Assembly (NCBI GenBank): GCA_002280475.1
Contig: NCEB01000003.1
Coordinates: 120,506 to 184,505 of the forward strand
Direction: 5' to 3'
DNA length: 64,000 bases
Source of the DNA: Brevundimonas subvibrioides
Lineage (GTDB): Bacteria > Pseudomonadota > Alphaproteobacteria > Caulobacterales > Caulobacteraceae
The position numbers and the translations under genes are program-made. Numbering within the stretch: the first letter of the stretch is position 1; the number at the start of each line of letters is the position of its first letter. Under the pieces are notes generated by a model. It did not search any database, had not been told where the DNA came from, and worked only from the letters and a program-made list of their open reading frames with translations. Of the stretch, positions 8,398 through 16,358 are shown one piece after another.

Positions 8398-9282
8398 TCA
8401 GCCTTGCCCAATTGGCGTGGTGCGAGGGTCGGGGCCGTTGGTGACGACGCGATCGCGATCGCCCAGATCCTTGACCACCTTGACGTCGGCGAAGCCCGCG
8501 GCCTCGAATAGGGCCTTGACGGCCGCACCCTGATCCCAGCCGATCTCTACGGCGAAGGTGCCGCCGGGCTTGAGGATTCGCATGATCTCGGGCGCGAGGT
8601 CGCGATAGGCCTGGAGGCCGTCGGGGCCACCGTCCAGGGCGAGGACCGGGTCGTGGTCGCGCACCTCGGGGTCCAGGCCCGGAATGTCGTCGGACGGGAT
8701 ATAGGGCGGGTTGGAGACCACCAGATCGAAGCTGTGATCTCCGAACCCGGCCGCCCATTCGGTGCGCAGGAAGGTCGCGCGGCCGTCGAGATCGAGGCTG
8801 GCGGCGTTGTCGCGGGCCACGGCCAGGGCCTCGAACGAGATGTCGGTGCCGACGCCGTGCGCGCCCGGTCGCTCGGTCAGGACCGCCAGCAGGATGGCGC
8901 CCGACCCGGTGCCCAGGTCGATCAGGTTGAAGCCCTGCGCCGGCTCGAAGGCCAGCAGGGCGACGTCCAGCAGGGTCTCGGTGTCGGGCCGGGGGCTGAG
9001 CACGTCGGGCGTAACGTTCAGCATGATCTTCCAGAAGCCCTTGCGCCCCAGGATGCGCGACACCGGCTCACGCCGCAGGCGGCGCGCGACGAAGCCGTCC
9101 AGCACGGCCAGTTGATCGGCGCTGACCGCCCGATACGGATCGGTCAGGATGTCCAGACGGGTCGCGCCGGTCGCGGCCTCCAGCAACAGGCGGGCGTCGA
9201 TCGCCGGGCTGTCGATCCGCTGGGCCCTCAGGGCCGCTTGCGCCGATTTCCAGGCGGTCAGGAGGGTCGGGGTCTCGCTCAT
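8398..9282 (-). CDS. prmC: Peptide chain release factor N5-glutamine methyltransferase
   Basis: 294 aa. PrmC (HemK) methylates the glutamine of the GGQ motif in release factors RF1 and RF2. The N-terminal helical domain (1-85) ends in the GRKGFW segment; the SAM site is IDLGTGSGAI (121-130); the substrate-glutamine site is NPPYIP (191-196). SPRPDTE (96-102) is also conserved. The start ATG overlaps the end of the MOSC gene by 4 bases, which suggests translational coupling. xth follows after 5 bp. Confidence 0.95.
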   Translation of the reverse strand: MSETPTLLTAWKSAQAALRAQRIDSPAIDARLLLEAATGATRLDILTDPYRAVSADQLAVLDGFVARRLRREPVSRILGRKGFWKIMLNVTPDVLSPRPDTETLLDVALLAFEPAQGFNLIDLGTGSGAILLAVLTERPGAHGVGTDISFEALAVARDNAASLDLDGRATFLRTEWAAGFGDHSFDLVVSNPPYIPSDDIPGLDPEVRDHDPVLALDGGPDGLQAYRDLAPEIMRILKPGGTFAVEIGWDQGAAVKALFEAAGFADVKVVKDLGDRDRVVTNGPDPRTTPIGQG

Positions 9283-10061
9283 TCAATCCAGTCCACGGGC
9301 CAGTCCACAGGGTCGCCGACGGCTAAACGGCCCGTCGTCTCGACCGAAAGATAGAGGCCGCAGAAGGCATGGCCATAGAGGCGCATCAGGTCGCCGACCA
9401 GATCGGCATCGCGATCGCCCGTCGCCGGATCGACGTCGACGGCGACGCAGCGCCGGATCGGCTTGATGGCGCGGAGGCCCGCCTCGCCCAGCCGCAGGCA
9501 ACGACCGGCGACGTCGTTCTCGATCCAGGGGGCCCAGCCCTCGACATGGACATTGGCCCGGAACCGCAGCGGGTCGAGGGTCCGGCCGATCCGCTCGCCG
9601 AGGTCGCGCACGCTGGCGAGGTTCAGCACCGATACGGCACCCTTCGGATCGTCCATGAAGCGGTGGCCCCGGCCGTCCAGCACGCGCAGCGGCGCGGTCG
9701 CCTCCTCGCCCAGCGCCGTCGTCAGCCAGGCCTCAAGGGCCCGGTCGCCCGCCGCGTCGCCCAGGAGCACGACGATCGGATCGAGCCCCGGCGCGGTCAG
9801 GCTCAGCGCGCCCGTGGCCTCGTCCCAGCGACTGGTCACGCGCGCCACGGCCGGGATGCGGGCCAGGACGGCGAACCGCATCTTGGAAATGTGGGCCGGA
9901 GCCAGGGGGTCGAAGCCCGACGGCCCGATCTCCACCGCATACAGGCGATCGCCCGGAAAGGCGGCCCCGGCCTCCAGCCGCGCTCCGCTCATCGGCTCGG
10001 GCGTCAGGCCCTTGACCGGATGGCGGTAGAGGCCGGCGATGTGGGCGGGGGCGGTCACCAA
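9279..10061 (-). CDS. MOSC-domain protein with N-terminal beta-barrel domain
   Basis: 260 aa. It begins IAGLYRHPVKGLTPEPM, the typical start of the MOSC N-terminal domain, and the MOSC domain itself has RFRANVHVEG and the conserved cysteine C205 in IRRCVAVDVD. MOSC proteins deliver or use sulfur on a molybdenum cofactor; the YcbX and mARC relatives reduce N-hydroxylated compounds. The start is a TTG at 10061, with a GTG one codon later as the alternative; either leaves about 75 bp before the divergent YihY gene. First gene of the MOSC-prmC-xth operon. Confidence 0.87.
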   Translation of the reverse strand: MVTAPAHIAGLYRHPVKGLTPEPMSGARLEAGAAFPGDRLYAVEIGPSGFDPLAPAHISKMRFAVLARIPAVARVTSRWDEATGALSLTAPGLDPIVVLLGDAAGDRALEAWLTTALGEEATAPLRVLDGRGHRFMDDPKGAVSVLNLASVRDLGERIGRTLDPLRFRANVHVEGWAPWIENDVAGRCLRLGEAGLRAIKPIRRCVAVDVDPATGDRDADLVGDLMRLYGHAFCGLYLSVETTGRLAVGDPVDWPVDWIE

Positions 10062-10137
10062 GGTTCCGTGCCCCAGGCGTTCGTTTCAGGCAAGGTGCCC
10101 CGGAACAGCCCCTCGCGCCGAACCGTTGATGCCGCCA

Positions 10138-11397
10138 ATGACCGAACCCGCCCGCCGCTCCGCCTTGTCCAGCCTCTGGAAGTTCGCGGGCGCGACGGTG
10201 GCGGGGCTGGCCGCCGGGGCGGGAGCTGCCCATCTGATCTACAGCCAGGGGCACAAATACGGGCTGGAGCTGCGCGCGCCCCGACCCGAGCCCCTGCCGC
10301 CCCGCCCCCCGACGCCCGAAGACCACGAGGCCCGCGAGCCCGGCCGAGGTCGCATCGCGCGCCATCCCCACGAGATTCCGCACAAGGGCTGGACCGACAT
10401 CGGCTGGCGGGTCGGGGGGTCCTATTTCGGCGACCGGGTCGGCTTCGTGTCGGGCGGGGTGACGTTCTTCATCCTGCTGTCGCTGTTCCCGACGCTCGGC
10501 GCCTTCGTGACCATCTATGGGCTGTTCGCCGATCCGGCCGACGCGTGGTCGCGGCTGGCCTTCCTCTACTCGGTCCTGCCCTCGAATGTGGCGAGCTTCC
10601 TGGGAGCGGAGATGGCGCGGCTGGCGGCGGGTTCGACCCGGGACCTGACCTTCACCCTGGTCTGGACCCTGGCCCTGTCTCTGTGGACCGCCAACAACGG
10701 GATCAAGACCCTCTTCTACGGGCTGAACGTCGCCTACCATGAGGTCGAGCGGCGCAATATCGTCCGCTACAACCTGATCTGCTTCGCCTTCACCCTGACC
10801 GGGCTGGCGGCCGTCCTGGTCACCGCGGGACTGGTGGTCGGGGTGCCCGTGGTGCTGGGCGTGTTCGGCCTGACCGACGAGTGGCAGGCGCTGGCTCCGC
10901 TCCGGTGGCCGTTGCTGTTCATGATCTATGTCGGGGCCCTGGCGGTGATCTACCGGTTCGGACCCTGCCGACAGAGCGCGCGCTGGCGCTGGCTGACGCC
11001 CGGGGCCCTGTTCGCGGCGATGCTGAGCGTGATCGTCTCGTTCGTCTTCAGCTGGTTCCTGACCACCTTTGTGAGGCTGGATTCCTACGGTCCGCTGGCG
11101 ACGGCCATGGCGTTCCTGCTCTGGACCTGGATTTCGGTGCAGGTGATCCTGATGGGGGCCGAGCTGAACGCCGAGATCGAGCACCAGACCGCCCACGACA
11201 CCACCACGGGCGAGCCCATGCCCATCGGCGAACGCGGCGCGGTCATGGCCGACACCGTCGGGCCGCGCCGGGGGAATCCGGCCGCCCTGGCATTCACCCT
11301 GCGCCACGCCGAGGCTCTGGCCGACCGGCTGGGACGACGTCGCAACCGGACCGAACGGACGCCGGGCTCGCACGGCGACGGTTCCGGCCCTATCTAG
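10138..11397 (+). CDS. YihY/BrkB-family inner-membrane protein
   Basis: About 419 aa from ATG 10138; an in-frame ATG also lies at 10129. After an N-terminal hydrophobic segment and a proline-rich linker (PRPEPLPPRPPTPED), the BrkB domain shows FVSGGVTFFILLSLFPTLGAFVTIYG, six transmembrane helices, LSLWTANNGIKTLFYGLNVAY, and the closing AFLLWTWISVQVILMGAELNAEI. The family is widespread, its transport or envelope role is not settled, and the old label ribonuclease BN was wrong. The C-terminal tail is basic. Spacing to the next gene is only 5 bp. Confidence 0.88.
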   Translation: MTEPARRSALSSLWKFAGATVAGLAAGAGAAHLIYSQGHKYGLELRAPRPEPLPPRPPTPEDHEAREPGRGRIARHPHEIPHKGWTDIGWRVGGSYFGDRVGFVSGGVTFFILLSLFPTLGAFVTIYGLFADPADAWSRLAFLYSVLPSNVASFLGAEMARLAAGSTRDLTFTLVWTLALSLWTANNGIKTLFYGLNVAYHEVERRNIVRYNLICFAFTLTGLAAVLVTAGLVVGVPVVLGVFGLTDEWQALAPLRWPLLFMIYVGALAVIYRFGPCRQSARWRWLTPGALFAAMLSVIVSFVFSWFLTTFVRLDSYGPLATAMAFLLWTWISVQVILMGAELNAEIEHQTAHDTTTGEPMPIGERGAVMADTVGPRRGNPAALAFTLRHAEALADRLGRRRNRTERTPGSHGDGSGPI

Positions 11398-11402
11398 AGG
11401 AC

Positions 11403-11645
11403 ATGAACACCTTTCGACTGACCACCATCGAACGCGCCTACGAACTGGCCAAGAGCGGCGCCTGCCGCACCGTCGGCGACATCAAGGCCCGGCTCCAGGC
11501 CGAGGGCTACGAGGGGGTCAAGGACCGGCTGTACGGAGCGTCCATGACCGGCGCGCTCAGGAAACTCTGCGCCGAGAACTATGTCGCGCCGGAAGGCGAG
11601 GACGAAACCGCCAAGCCTAAGGCGGACGAAGACGACGACGACTGA
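11403..11645 (+). CDS. Small conserved hypothetical protein with acidic tail
   Basis: 80 aa from ATG 11403. The first 60 residues look like a compact helical fold (TTIERAYELAKSGACRTVGD, then IKARLQAEGYEGVKDRLYG), similar in look to short winged-helix or DNA-binding segments, and the tail is strongly acidic (EGEDETAKPKADEDDDD). It lies 5 bp after the YihY gene, so it is probably co-transcribed. I cannot name a family. Confidence 0.7.
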   Translation: MNTFRLTTIERAYELAKSGACRTVGDIKARLQAEGYEGVKDRLYGASMTGALRKLCAENYVAPEGEDETAKPKADEDDDD

Positions 11646-11657
11646 AACCGGAAACGC

Positions 11658-11686
11658 TTGTATCCCCAGGCTCGCCGGTCCATAAG
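11658..11686 (+). promoter_or_regulatory. Candidate promoter for the cold-shock gene
   Basis: TTGTAT (11658-11663), 17-bp spacer, CATAAG (11681-11686), partly matching the housekeeping -35/-10 pattern. It would give a leader of about 120 nt, usual for cold-shock genes whose leaders act as RNA thermosensors. Two CTCTCTGCG-like pyrimidine repeats lie in that leader (11699-11734). Confidence 0.35.
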
Positions 11687-11815
11687 GTCCCGGTCGATCT
11701 CTCTGCGTAACGCCCTCTCTCTCTGCGAACGCACCGAGTTTCTGGCCGATCCCATTCAGACCCGACAGGCTTCAGGCGCTCTTGCCTGAGGTCATAACTC
11801 GAACGGAGAGCTGAA

Positions 11816-12028
11816 ATGGCGACCGGAACTGTCAAGTGGTACAACGCAACCAAGGGCTATGGCTTCATCGAGCCGAGTGACGGCGGCAAGGACGTGTTCG
11901 TTCACGTCTCGGCCGTTGAAGGCGCCGGCATGAACGGCCTGAACGAAGGCCAGACCATCTCGTACGAGGTCGAAAAGGACCGTCGCACGGGTAAAGAGTC
12001 GGCCGGCCAGCTCAAGGCCGCTGAATAG
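11816..12028 (+). CDS. Cold-shock domain protein (CspA family)
   Basis: 70 aa, a single OB-fold cold-shock domain that binds single-stranded RNA and DNA and melts RNA structure. RNP-1 is KGYGFIEP (13-20) and RNP-2 is DVFVHVSA (27-34); the N-terminus MATGTVKWYNATKGYGFI is diagnostic. A strong ribosome-binding site, GGAGAG, sits 6 nt before the ATG. It has its own long leader and a hairpin after the stop, so it is probably monocistronic. Confidence 0.97.
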   Translation: MATGTVKWYNATKGYGFIEPSDGGKDVFVHVSAVEGAGMNGLNEGQTISYEVEKDRRTGKESAGQLKAAE

Positions 12029-12069
12029 TCGGACCCCTTCGCTCCTCGGAGCGGAACGGTCTGAAGCGC

Positions 12070-12095
12070 GGGGTCGGGGCGAAAGCCTCGGCCCC
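12070..12095 (+). terminator. GAAA-tetraloop hairpin after the cold-shock gene
   Basis: GGGGTCGGGGC (12070-12080), loop GAAA, GCCTCGGCCCC (12085-12095). As RNA this is an 11-bp stem with two G-U pairs and a GNRA tetraloop, 41 nt after the csp stop. There is no clear U-tract, so it may protect the mRNA end more than terminate. Confidence 0.5.
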
Positions 12096-12165
12096 GTTCG
12101 CATGTCCGGGCCGCTCTTGCGACACGGGCGCGCTTGCCCCGCCGCCACCGCCCGCGTAGAGCGCC

Positions 12166-12891
12166 ATGACCATGTTCGGCCTCGCCAATCCTGAACGGTT
12201 CATGCGCTTCACCGCGCCCCTGCCCCCCGTGCTGTGGGGCGTATCGGCCGTGCTTCTGGCCGTCGGCACCTGGCTCAGCTTCGCCGCGCCCGGCGACTAT
12301 CAGCAGGGCGACACCGTGCGGATCATGTTCGTCCATGTGCCGGCCGCCACGCTGGGGCTGGCGGCCTATGCGGCGCTCGGCGTGTCCAGCTTCTTCGCCC
12401 TGGTGTTTCGACACTCGCTGGCCGATGCGGCGGCGCGGGCGGCCGCCCTGCCTGGCGCGGCGTTCACGGCGCTGGCGCTGGTGACAGGCGGCCTTTGGGG
12501 CCAGCCGATGTGGGGCACCTGGTGGGTCTGGGACGCGCGGCTGACGAGCGTGCTGGTGCTGTTCCTGTTCTATCTCGGATACATGGCGCTGCGCTCGTCG
12601 ATCGACGACGAACAGAAGGCCGGGCGGGCGGCCGCCGTGCTGGGTCTGGTCGGCCTGATCAATCTGCCCATCGTCAAATTCTCGGTCGACTGGTGGAACA
12701 CCCTGCACCAGCCCGCCTCTCTGCTCCGCGCCGGCGGCACCAGCCTGGACCCCGTCTTCCTCGCCCCGCTGCTGACCATGATGGCCGCCTACGGGGCGCT
12801 GTTCGGAGCCGTCTGGCTGACCACGATCCGGGCCGAGATCGTGCGGCGCCGCGTCCAGACCCTGCGCGCCCGCCTGGCGCTGGAGGCCTGA
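12166..12891 (+). CDS. ccmC: Haem export/handling protein CcmC (cytochrome c maturation)
   Basis: 241 aa, six membrane helices. CcmC presents haem to the chaperone CcmE in the periplasm. The tryptophan-rich haem-binding loop WGQPMWGTWWVWDARLTS is complete (about residues 109-126), and the flanking haem-ligand histidines can be assigned to FVHVPAA (about 50-56) and NTLHQPAS (about 178-185). It is followed by ccmD with a one-base overlap (TGATG). ccmA and ccmB, often located just upstream, are not here; the preceding gene is csp. Confidence 0.95.
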   Translation: MTMFGLANPERFMRFTAPLPPVLWGVSAVLLAVGTWLSFAAPGDYQQGDTVRIMFVHVPAATLGLAAYAALGVSSFFALVFRHSLADAAARAAALPGAAFTALALVTGGLWGQPMWGTWWVWDARLTSVLVLFLFYLGYMALRSSIDDEQKAGRAAAVLGLVGLINLPIVKFSVDWWNTLHQPASLLRAGGTSLDPVFLAPLLTMMAAYGALFGAVWLTTIRAEIVRRRVQTLRARLALEA

Positions 12892-13085
12892 TGCTGGACC
12901 TGGACATGAGCCCCTATGCCGCCTTCGTCTGGCCCGCCTGGGGGCTCAGCGCCCTGGTGCTGGGCGCGGTCGTGGCGCGCGCGGTCCTGTCGGCGCGTCG
13001 CTGGAAGACCGAGCTCAGGCGGCTGGAGGAAGACAGCGAGCGCCGGCCTCAAGCGACGCAAGGCGCGTTAGGCCAGCAACGATGA
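12891..13085 (+). CDS. ccmD: Haem exporter accessory protein CcmD
   Basis: 64 aa, one hydrophobic helix (about 8-30, AAFVWPAWGLSALVLGAVV) followed by a basic cytoplasmic tail. CcmD is a small subunit that helps release haem-loaded CcmE from the CcmABC complex. The assignment rests on size, the WPAWG signature and position between ccmC and ccmG, overlapping both (1 and 4 bases). Confidence 0.9.
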   Translation: MLDLDMSPYAAFVWPAWGLSALVLGAVVARAVLSARRWKTELRRLEEDSERRPQATQGALGQQR

Positions 13086-13684
13086 CCCGCTGGCTGACGG
13101 TCATCCCCTTGGTCGTGCTGGCGGCCCTGGCCCTGTTGTTCATCGGCTGGTCGCTGCAGCGCGACCCCGAATACCGGCCCGACGCCGTGGTCGGCCAGGC
13201 GGTGCCGCAGACCGTGCTGCCGATCCTGCAGGGCGATGTCGCGGGCCCCCAGAACGTGGACCTGCAGACCGCCGGTGTCGGGCGGCCCATGCTGGTCAAT
13301 CTGTTCGCCAGCTGGTGCGCGCCCTGCCGGATCGAGCACCCGCAGCTGATGGCGCTGAAGGCGCGCGGCGTGGCCGTGGTCGGGGTGGCCTACAAGGACG
13401 ATCCCATCGCCACCCGCGCCTTCCTCGACGAACTGGGCGATCCCTTCACGATGGTTCTGGTCGATCGCGAGGGCCGGGCCGGGCTGGATTTGGGCGTTTC
13501 CGGCGTGCCCGAGACCTTCGCGGTGGACGCCATGGGCCAGATCGTGGCCAAGGCGTCCGGTCCGCTGCTGACCCAGGCCGACGTCGACCGCCTTGTCGAG
13601 GCGCTCGACGCGCCGGCGCGGCCCCTGCCGACGGCGCGCACGCCCGAGGAACTCGCCATGCAGCGGGGATCCACAGGCGGCTAG
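13082..13684 (+). CDS. ccmG: Thiol:disulfide interchange protein DsbE/CcmG
   Basis: 200 aa periplasmic thioredoxin anchored by an N-terminal helix (about 4-23). The redox site is FASWCAPCRIE (C79 and C82), with the cis-proline loop GVPETF near residue 141. CcmG reduces the cysteines of apocytochrome c before haem attachment. Third gene of ccmC-D-G; the 4-base ATGA-type overlap with ccmD points to coupled translation. Confidence 0.94.
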   Translation: MTRWLTVIPLVVLAALALLFIGWSLQRDPEYRPDAVVGQAVPQTVLPILQGDVAGPQNVDLQTAGVGRPMLVNLFASWCAPCRIEHPQLMALKARGVAVVGVAYKDDPIATRAFLDELGDPFTMVLVDREGRAGLDLGVSGVPETFAVDAMGQIVAKASGPLLTQADVDRLVEALDAPARPLPTARTPEELAMQRGSTGG

Positions 13685-13729
13685 AGCGGCGTTAACCCTT
13701 TCTCGACAGGAATCATTAACCCTGTCGGA

Positions 13730-13936
13730 ATGAGCGCGATCCGGCCCGACCTGCCCCCCAGCCTGCCCGCGGCGACGCCGGCGGCCTCACAGGTTCGCGC
13801 GGCCCAGGCGGCCTTCTTCCGAGCGGCGTTGAATGAGGTCGGGGCCGCGCCCGCCGCTCCCCGATCGGCACCGACGACCGAGCCCGAACCGGCTCGCGCG
13901 CAACGGCCGGGGGCCCTGCTGGATATTCGGGTCTAG
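13730..13936 (+). CDS. Short hypothetical protein
   Basis: 68 aa, rich in alanine and proline (MSAIRPDLPPSLPAATPAAS), with one predicted helix (QVRAAQAAFFRAALNEV). No domain recognised. Two TTAACCC motifs occur just upstream (13691-13725), one preceded by a GAATC, which resembles cell-cycle-controlled promoters of Caulobacterales (inference). Its stop overlaps that of the convergent MarR gene in CTAG. It may not be translated. Confidence 0.5.
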   Translation: MSAIRPDLPPSLPAATPAASQVRAAQAAFFRAALNEVGAAPAAPRSAPTTEPEPARAQRPGALLDIRV

Positions 13937-14535
13937 GCGACCGGTTCCAGCGCCTTGGCCTTCTTGGGCTTTGCGGCCTTCTTGGGCGGTTCGGCGGTCT
14001 TCTTGGCGGCCTTCTCGGCCCGCTTGGCTTCCTTCTGAGCCTTCTTCAGGGCCTTGGCGTCGGCCTTGGCCTGGTCCGGCACGGCGTCGGCAGCCATCGA
14101 CAGTTCCGACAACAGGTCCAGGAAGCCGTCCCGCTTGCCCTTGGGCAGAAGGGCCATGATGCGGCGATCGGCGGCCTCCACCCGGGGCCGGGCGGCCTCC
14201 AGCACGGCCTGGCCTTCGGGCGACAGACGCACGGCCTTGGCACGGGCGTCCAGCGCCGAGCGCTCGCGCGTCAGCAGACCCTTGGTGGTCATGCGGGCGA
14301 CCAGATCGGCCAGGGTCGAGCGGTCGATACCGGTGGCCTTGACCAGATCGGTCTGGGTCAACCCCTCCTTGACCGAGACCGCCTCCATCACCGCGAACTG
14401 GCGTTGGGTCGGGCCGTCAGAGCCCAGTTCCTCGGAATAGATGTCCAGCGCCAGCTGCAGGGCGCGATGCATCAGATGGCTGGGGGACTCGGCGAGCGTG
14501 CCGGACCGTCGCGCCTGTTTGCCGGACTTCACCAT
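13933..14535 (-). CDS. MarR-family transcriptional regulator with lysine/alanine-rich tail
   Basis: 200 aa. Residues about 20-145 form a MarR winged helix: TQRQFAVMEAV, the recognition part LTQTDLVKATGIDRSTLADL, and the wing RMTTKGLLTRERSALDARAK. The last 45 residues are a highly charged Lys/Ala/Pro tail (KKAQKEAKRAEKAAKKTAEP) like histone H1, probably adding nonspecific DNA affinity (inference). The ligand is unknown. The 80 bp upstream hold its promoter but no convincing operator. Confidence 0.87.
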   Translation of the reverse strand: MVKSGKQARRSGTLAESPSHLMHRALQLALDIYSEELGSDGPTQRQFAVMEAVSVKEGLTQTDLVKATGIDRSTLADLVARMTTKGLLTRERSALDARAKAVRLSPEGQAVLEAARPRVEAADRRIMALLPKGKRDGFLDLLSELSMAADAVPDQAKADAKALKKAQKEAKRAEKAAKKTAEPPKKAAKPKKAKALEPVA

Positions 14536-14616
14536 GGAAACCGTATCCCCTCTTGCCGTGTGCGGAGGGTTATCAGCGCGGCTTTACGGTTTGACGACAG
14601 ACAATGTCGAATGTGG

Positions 14617-15303
14617 TCAGGGGGCGGTGTCCGGTCGGGCGGGGGCCGACGGGTCGACAGGGCCCCCGGAGACCAGGTTCTTCATGATCAGCGGCACCTG
14701 GGCCAGGCCGAAGGCGGACGATGCGATCCACAGAACGCCGCGGAAGCTGACCCAGACATCAGCGGGATCGACGCCCTCCATGCCCAGACGCGCCGCGCCC
14801 CAGGCCACCAGGGCCTCGGACCGGACCGCCTCGTTCACCAGAGCGACCGCGAGAAAGAAAAAGCCGTAGCGGATCGTCAGGATGCGCCAGGCTCGGTCGT
14901 TGACCGGAATGACGGTGCCCAGCAGGGCCTTCAGCGGCTGTTTGCCCAACAAGGTGCCGCCCAGCAGGGCAATGGCAAGCGACGCGTTCAGCACCGTGAC
15001 CTTCAGCTTCACGAACAGATCGTCGTTGAAGACGATCGTCAGCACCCCGAACACCAGGGCGAACCCGCCGACCAGAAGCGGCATCAGAGCCAGCCGCTTC
15101 TCGAACAGCAGGCCGACCGACACGGCCACGGCGGCGCCGGCCACGAGCGCCCAGGTCGCCTGGACCAGGGCTTCGTCGCCCGGAAGGCCCCGCAATCTCA
15201 GAACCAGGAACGCCAAGGCGAAGGCGGCGATGGCACCGAAATCCACCACCTGACGAATCCAGGTCGGCGGGGCGGCGGGCGCGGTCGGTTCGACGTCGCT
15301 CAT
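14617..15303 (-). CDS. ispZ: Inner-membrane septation protein (YciB/IspZ family)
   Basis: 228 aa, five to six membrane helices. Family marks: FEKRLALMPLLVGGFALVFG, FNDDLFVKLKVTVLN and NDRAWRILTIRYGFFF. YciB family members support cell-envelope integrity and septum formation; the name intracellular septation protein A comes from Shigella. It directly follows ftsY (2-bp gap), an arrangement common in alphaproteobacteria. Confidence 0.93.
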   Translation of the reverse strand: MSDVEPTAPAAPPTWIRQVVDFGAIAAFALAFLVLRLRGLPGDEALVQATWALVAGAAVAVSVGLLFEKRLALMPLLVGGFALVFGVLTIVFNDDLFVKLKVTVLNASLAIALLGGTLLGKQPLKALLGTVIPVNDRAWRILTIRYGFFFLAVALVNEAVRSEALVAWGAARLGMEGVDPADVWVSFRGVLWIASSAFGLAQVPLIMKNLVSGGPVDPSAPARPDTAP

Positions 15304-15305
15304 CC

Positions 15306-16259
15306 TCAGTCCTCCAACCCCACCAGAGAGCGGGAAAACGCGCGGGCGTCGAAGGGTTGCAGATCGTCGATGCCTTCGCCGACGCCGATCAGCTTGATGG
15401 GGGCGTCGGACGCCTGGGCTACGGGCACCAGGACCCCGCCGCGCGCAGTGCCGTCCAGCTTGGTCATCACCAGGCCCGAGACGAAGGCGGCGCGGCCGAA
15501 AATCTGTTCCTGGGCCAGGGCGTTGCGCCCCACGGTCGCGTCCAGCACCAGCAGGGTCTCATGCGGGGCATCGGGATCGATCTTCTTCAGCACCCGCACG
15601 ATCTTGAGCAGTTCGTCCATCAGGGCGGACTTGTTCTGAAGCCGTCCGGCCGTGTCGATCAGGACGACGTCGAACCCCTCCTCTCGGGCCTTGGTGTAGG
15701 CGTCGAAGGCCAGCCCTGCCGGATCGGCCCCGTCGCGGCGGCTCTCGAAATGGGCCCCGGCGCGCTCGGACCAGACCTTCAGCTGCTCGCGGGCGGCGGC
15801 GCGGAAGGTGTCGCCGGCGACGATCATCACCTTCGCGCCCTGACGGGTCAGCTCGGCCGCGATCTTGCCCAGGGTCGTGGTCTTGCCCGAACCGTTGACG
15901 CCGACGAACAGCACGACGAACGGCTTGATGCCTCCGCCAACACCGTCCGGCCCCAGGGGGTCGAAGATCGCCTGGCGCGGCAGCAGCTCGGCGGCGACCG
16001 CCTCGGCCAGCGCCTCCTTGACCTCGCGCTCGTCCGACACCTTGCCGAAACGCAGCTCGCGGAAGCGGGCGACGATCCGGTCCGTGGCCGCCGGCCCCAG
16101 GTCGCTTTCCAGCAGGTGCTCCTCCAACCGGTCGAGGGCGGCCTCGCTCAACGGCTCCTTGACGAAGGCACCGACCACCGTCTCGGTCATCTGCTGGCTG
16201 GACCGGGCCAGTCCAGCGCTCAGTCGCTGGAACCAGCCCTTCTTGGGCGCGTCGTTCAT
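15306..16259 (-). CDS. ftsY: Signal recognition particle receptor FtsY
   Basis: 317 aa. FtsY is the SRP receptor GTPase that docks ribosome-SRP complexes to the membrane. The short N domain (1-100) precedes the G domain: GVNGSGKTTT (P-loop, 120-129), DTFRAAAREQL, VLIDTAGRLQNK, TKLDGTARGG and the C-terminal GVGEGIDDLQPFD. The acidic A domain of the E. coli protein is absent, as usual in alphaproteobacteria. It leads the operon ftsY-ispZ and is divergent from nadE. Confidence 0.97.
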   Translation of the reverse strand: MNDAPKKGWFQRLSAGLARSSQQMTETVVGAFVKEPLSEAALDRLEEHLLESDLGPAATDRIVARFRELRFGKVSDEREVKEALAEAVAAELLPRQAIFDPLGPDGVGGGIKPFVVLFVGVNGSGKTTTLGKIAAELTRQGAKVMIVAGDTFRAAAREQLKVWSERAGAHFESRRDGADPAGLAFDAYTKAREEGFDVVLIDTAGRLQNKSALMDELLKIVRVLKKIDPDAPHETLLVLDATVGRNALAQEQIFGRAAFVSGLVMTKLDGTARGGVLVPVAQASDAPIKLIGVGEGIDDLQPFDARAFSRSLVGLED

Positions 16260-16358
16260 GGCTCGCCTTTAGCGGTCGCGAGGGCCGAGGTCACGGTCTA
16301 TCGTGGTGTCCGACCGACTTAGGCTCTATATGAGCAAAACCCCAATCAGGACCCCGCC

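Noticed and set aside
13691..13725. CtrA full site from the TTAA pair
   Set aside because: The two TTAA are about 20 bp apart, not 7, so they are at most separate half-sites.
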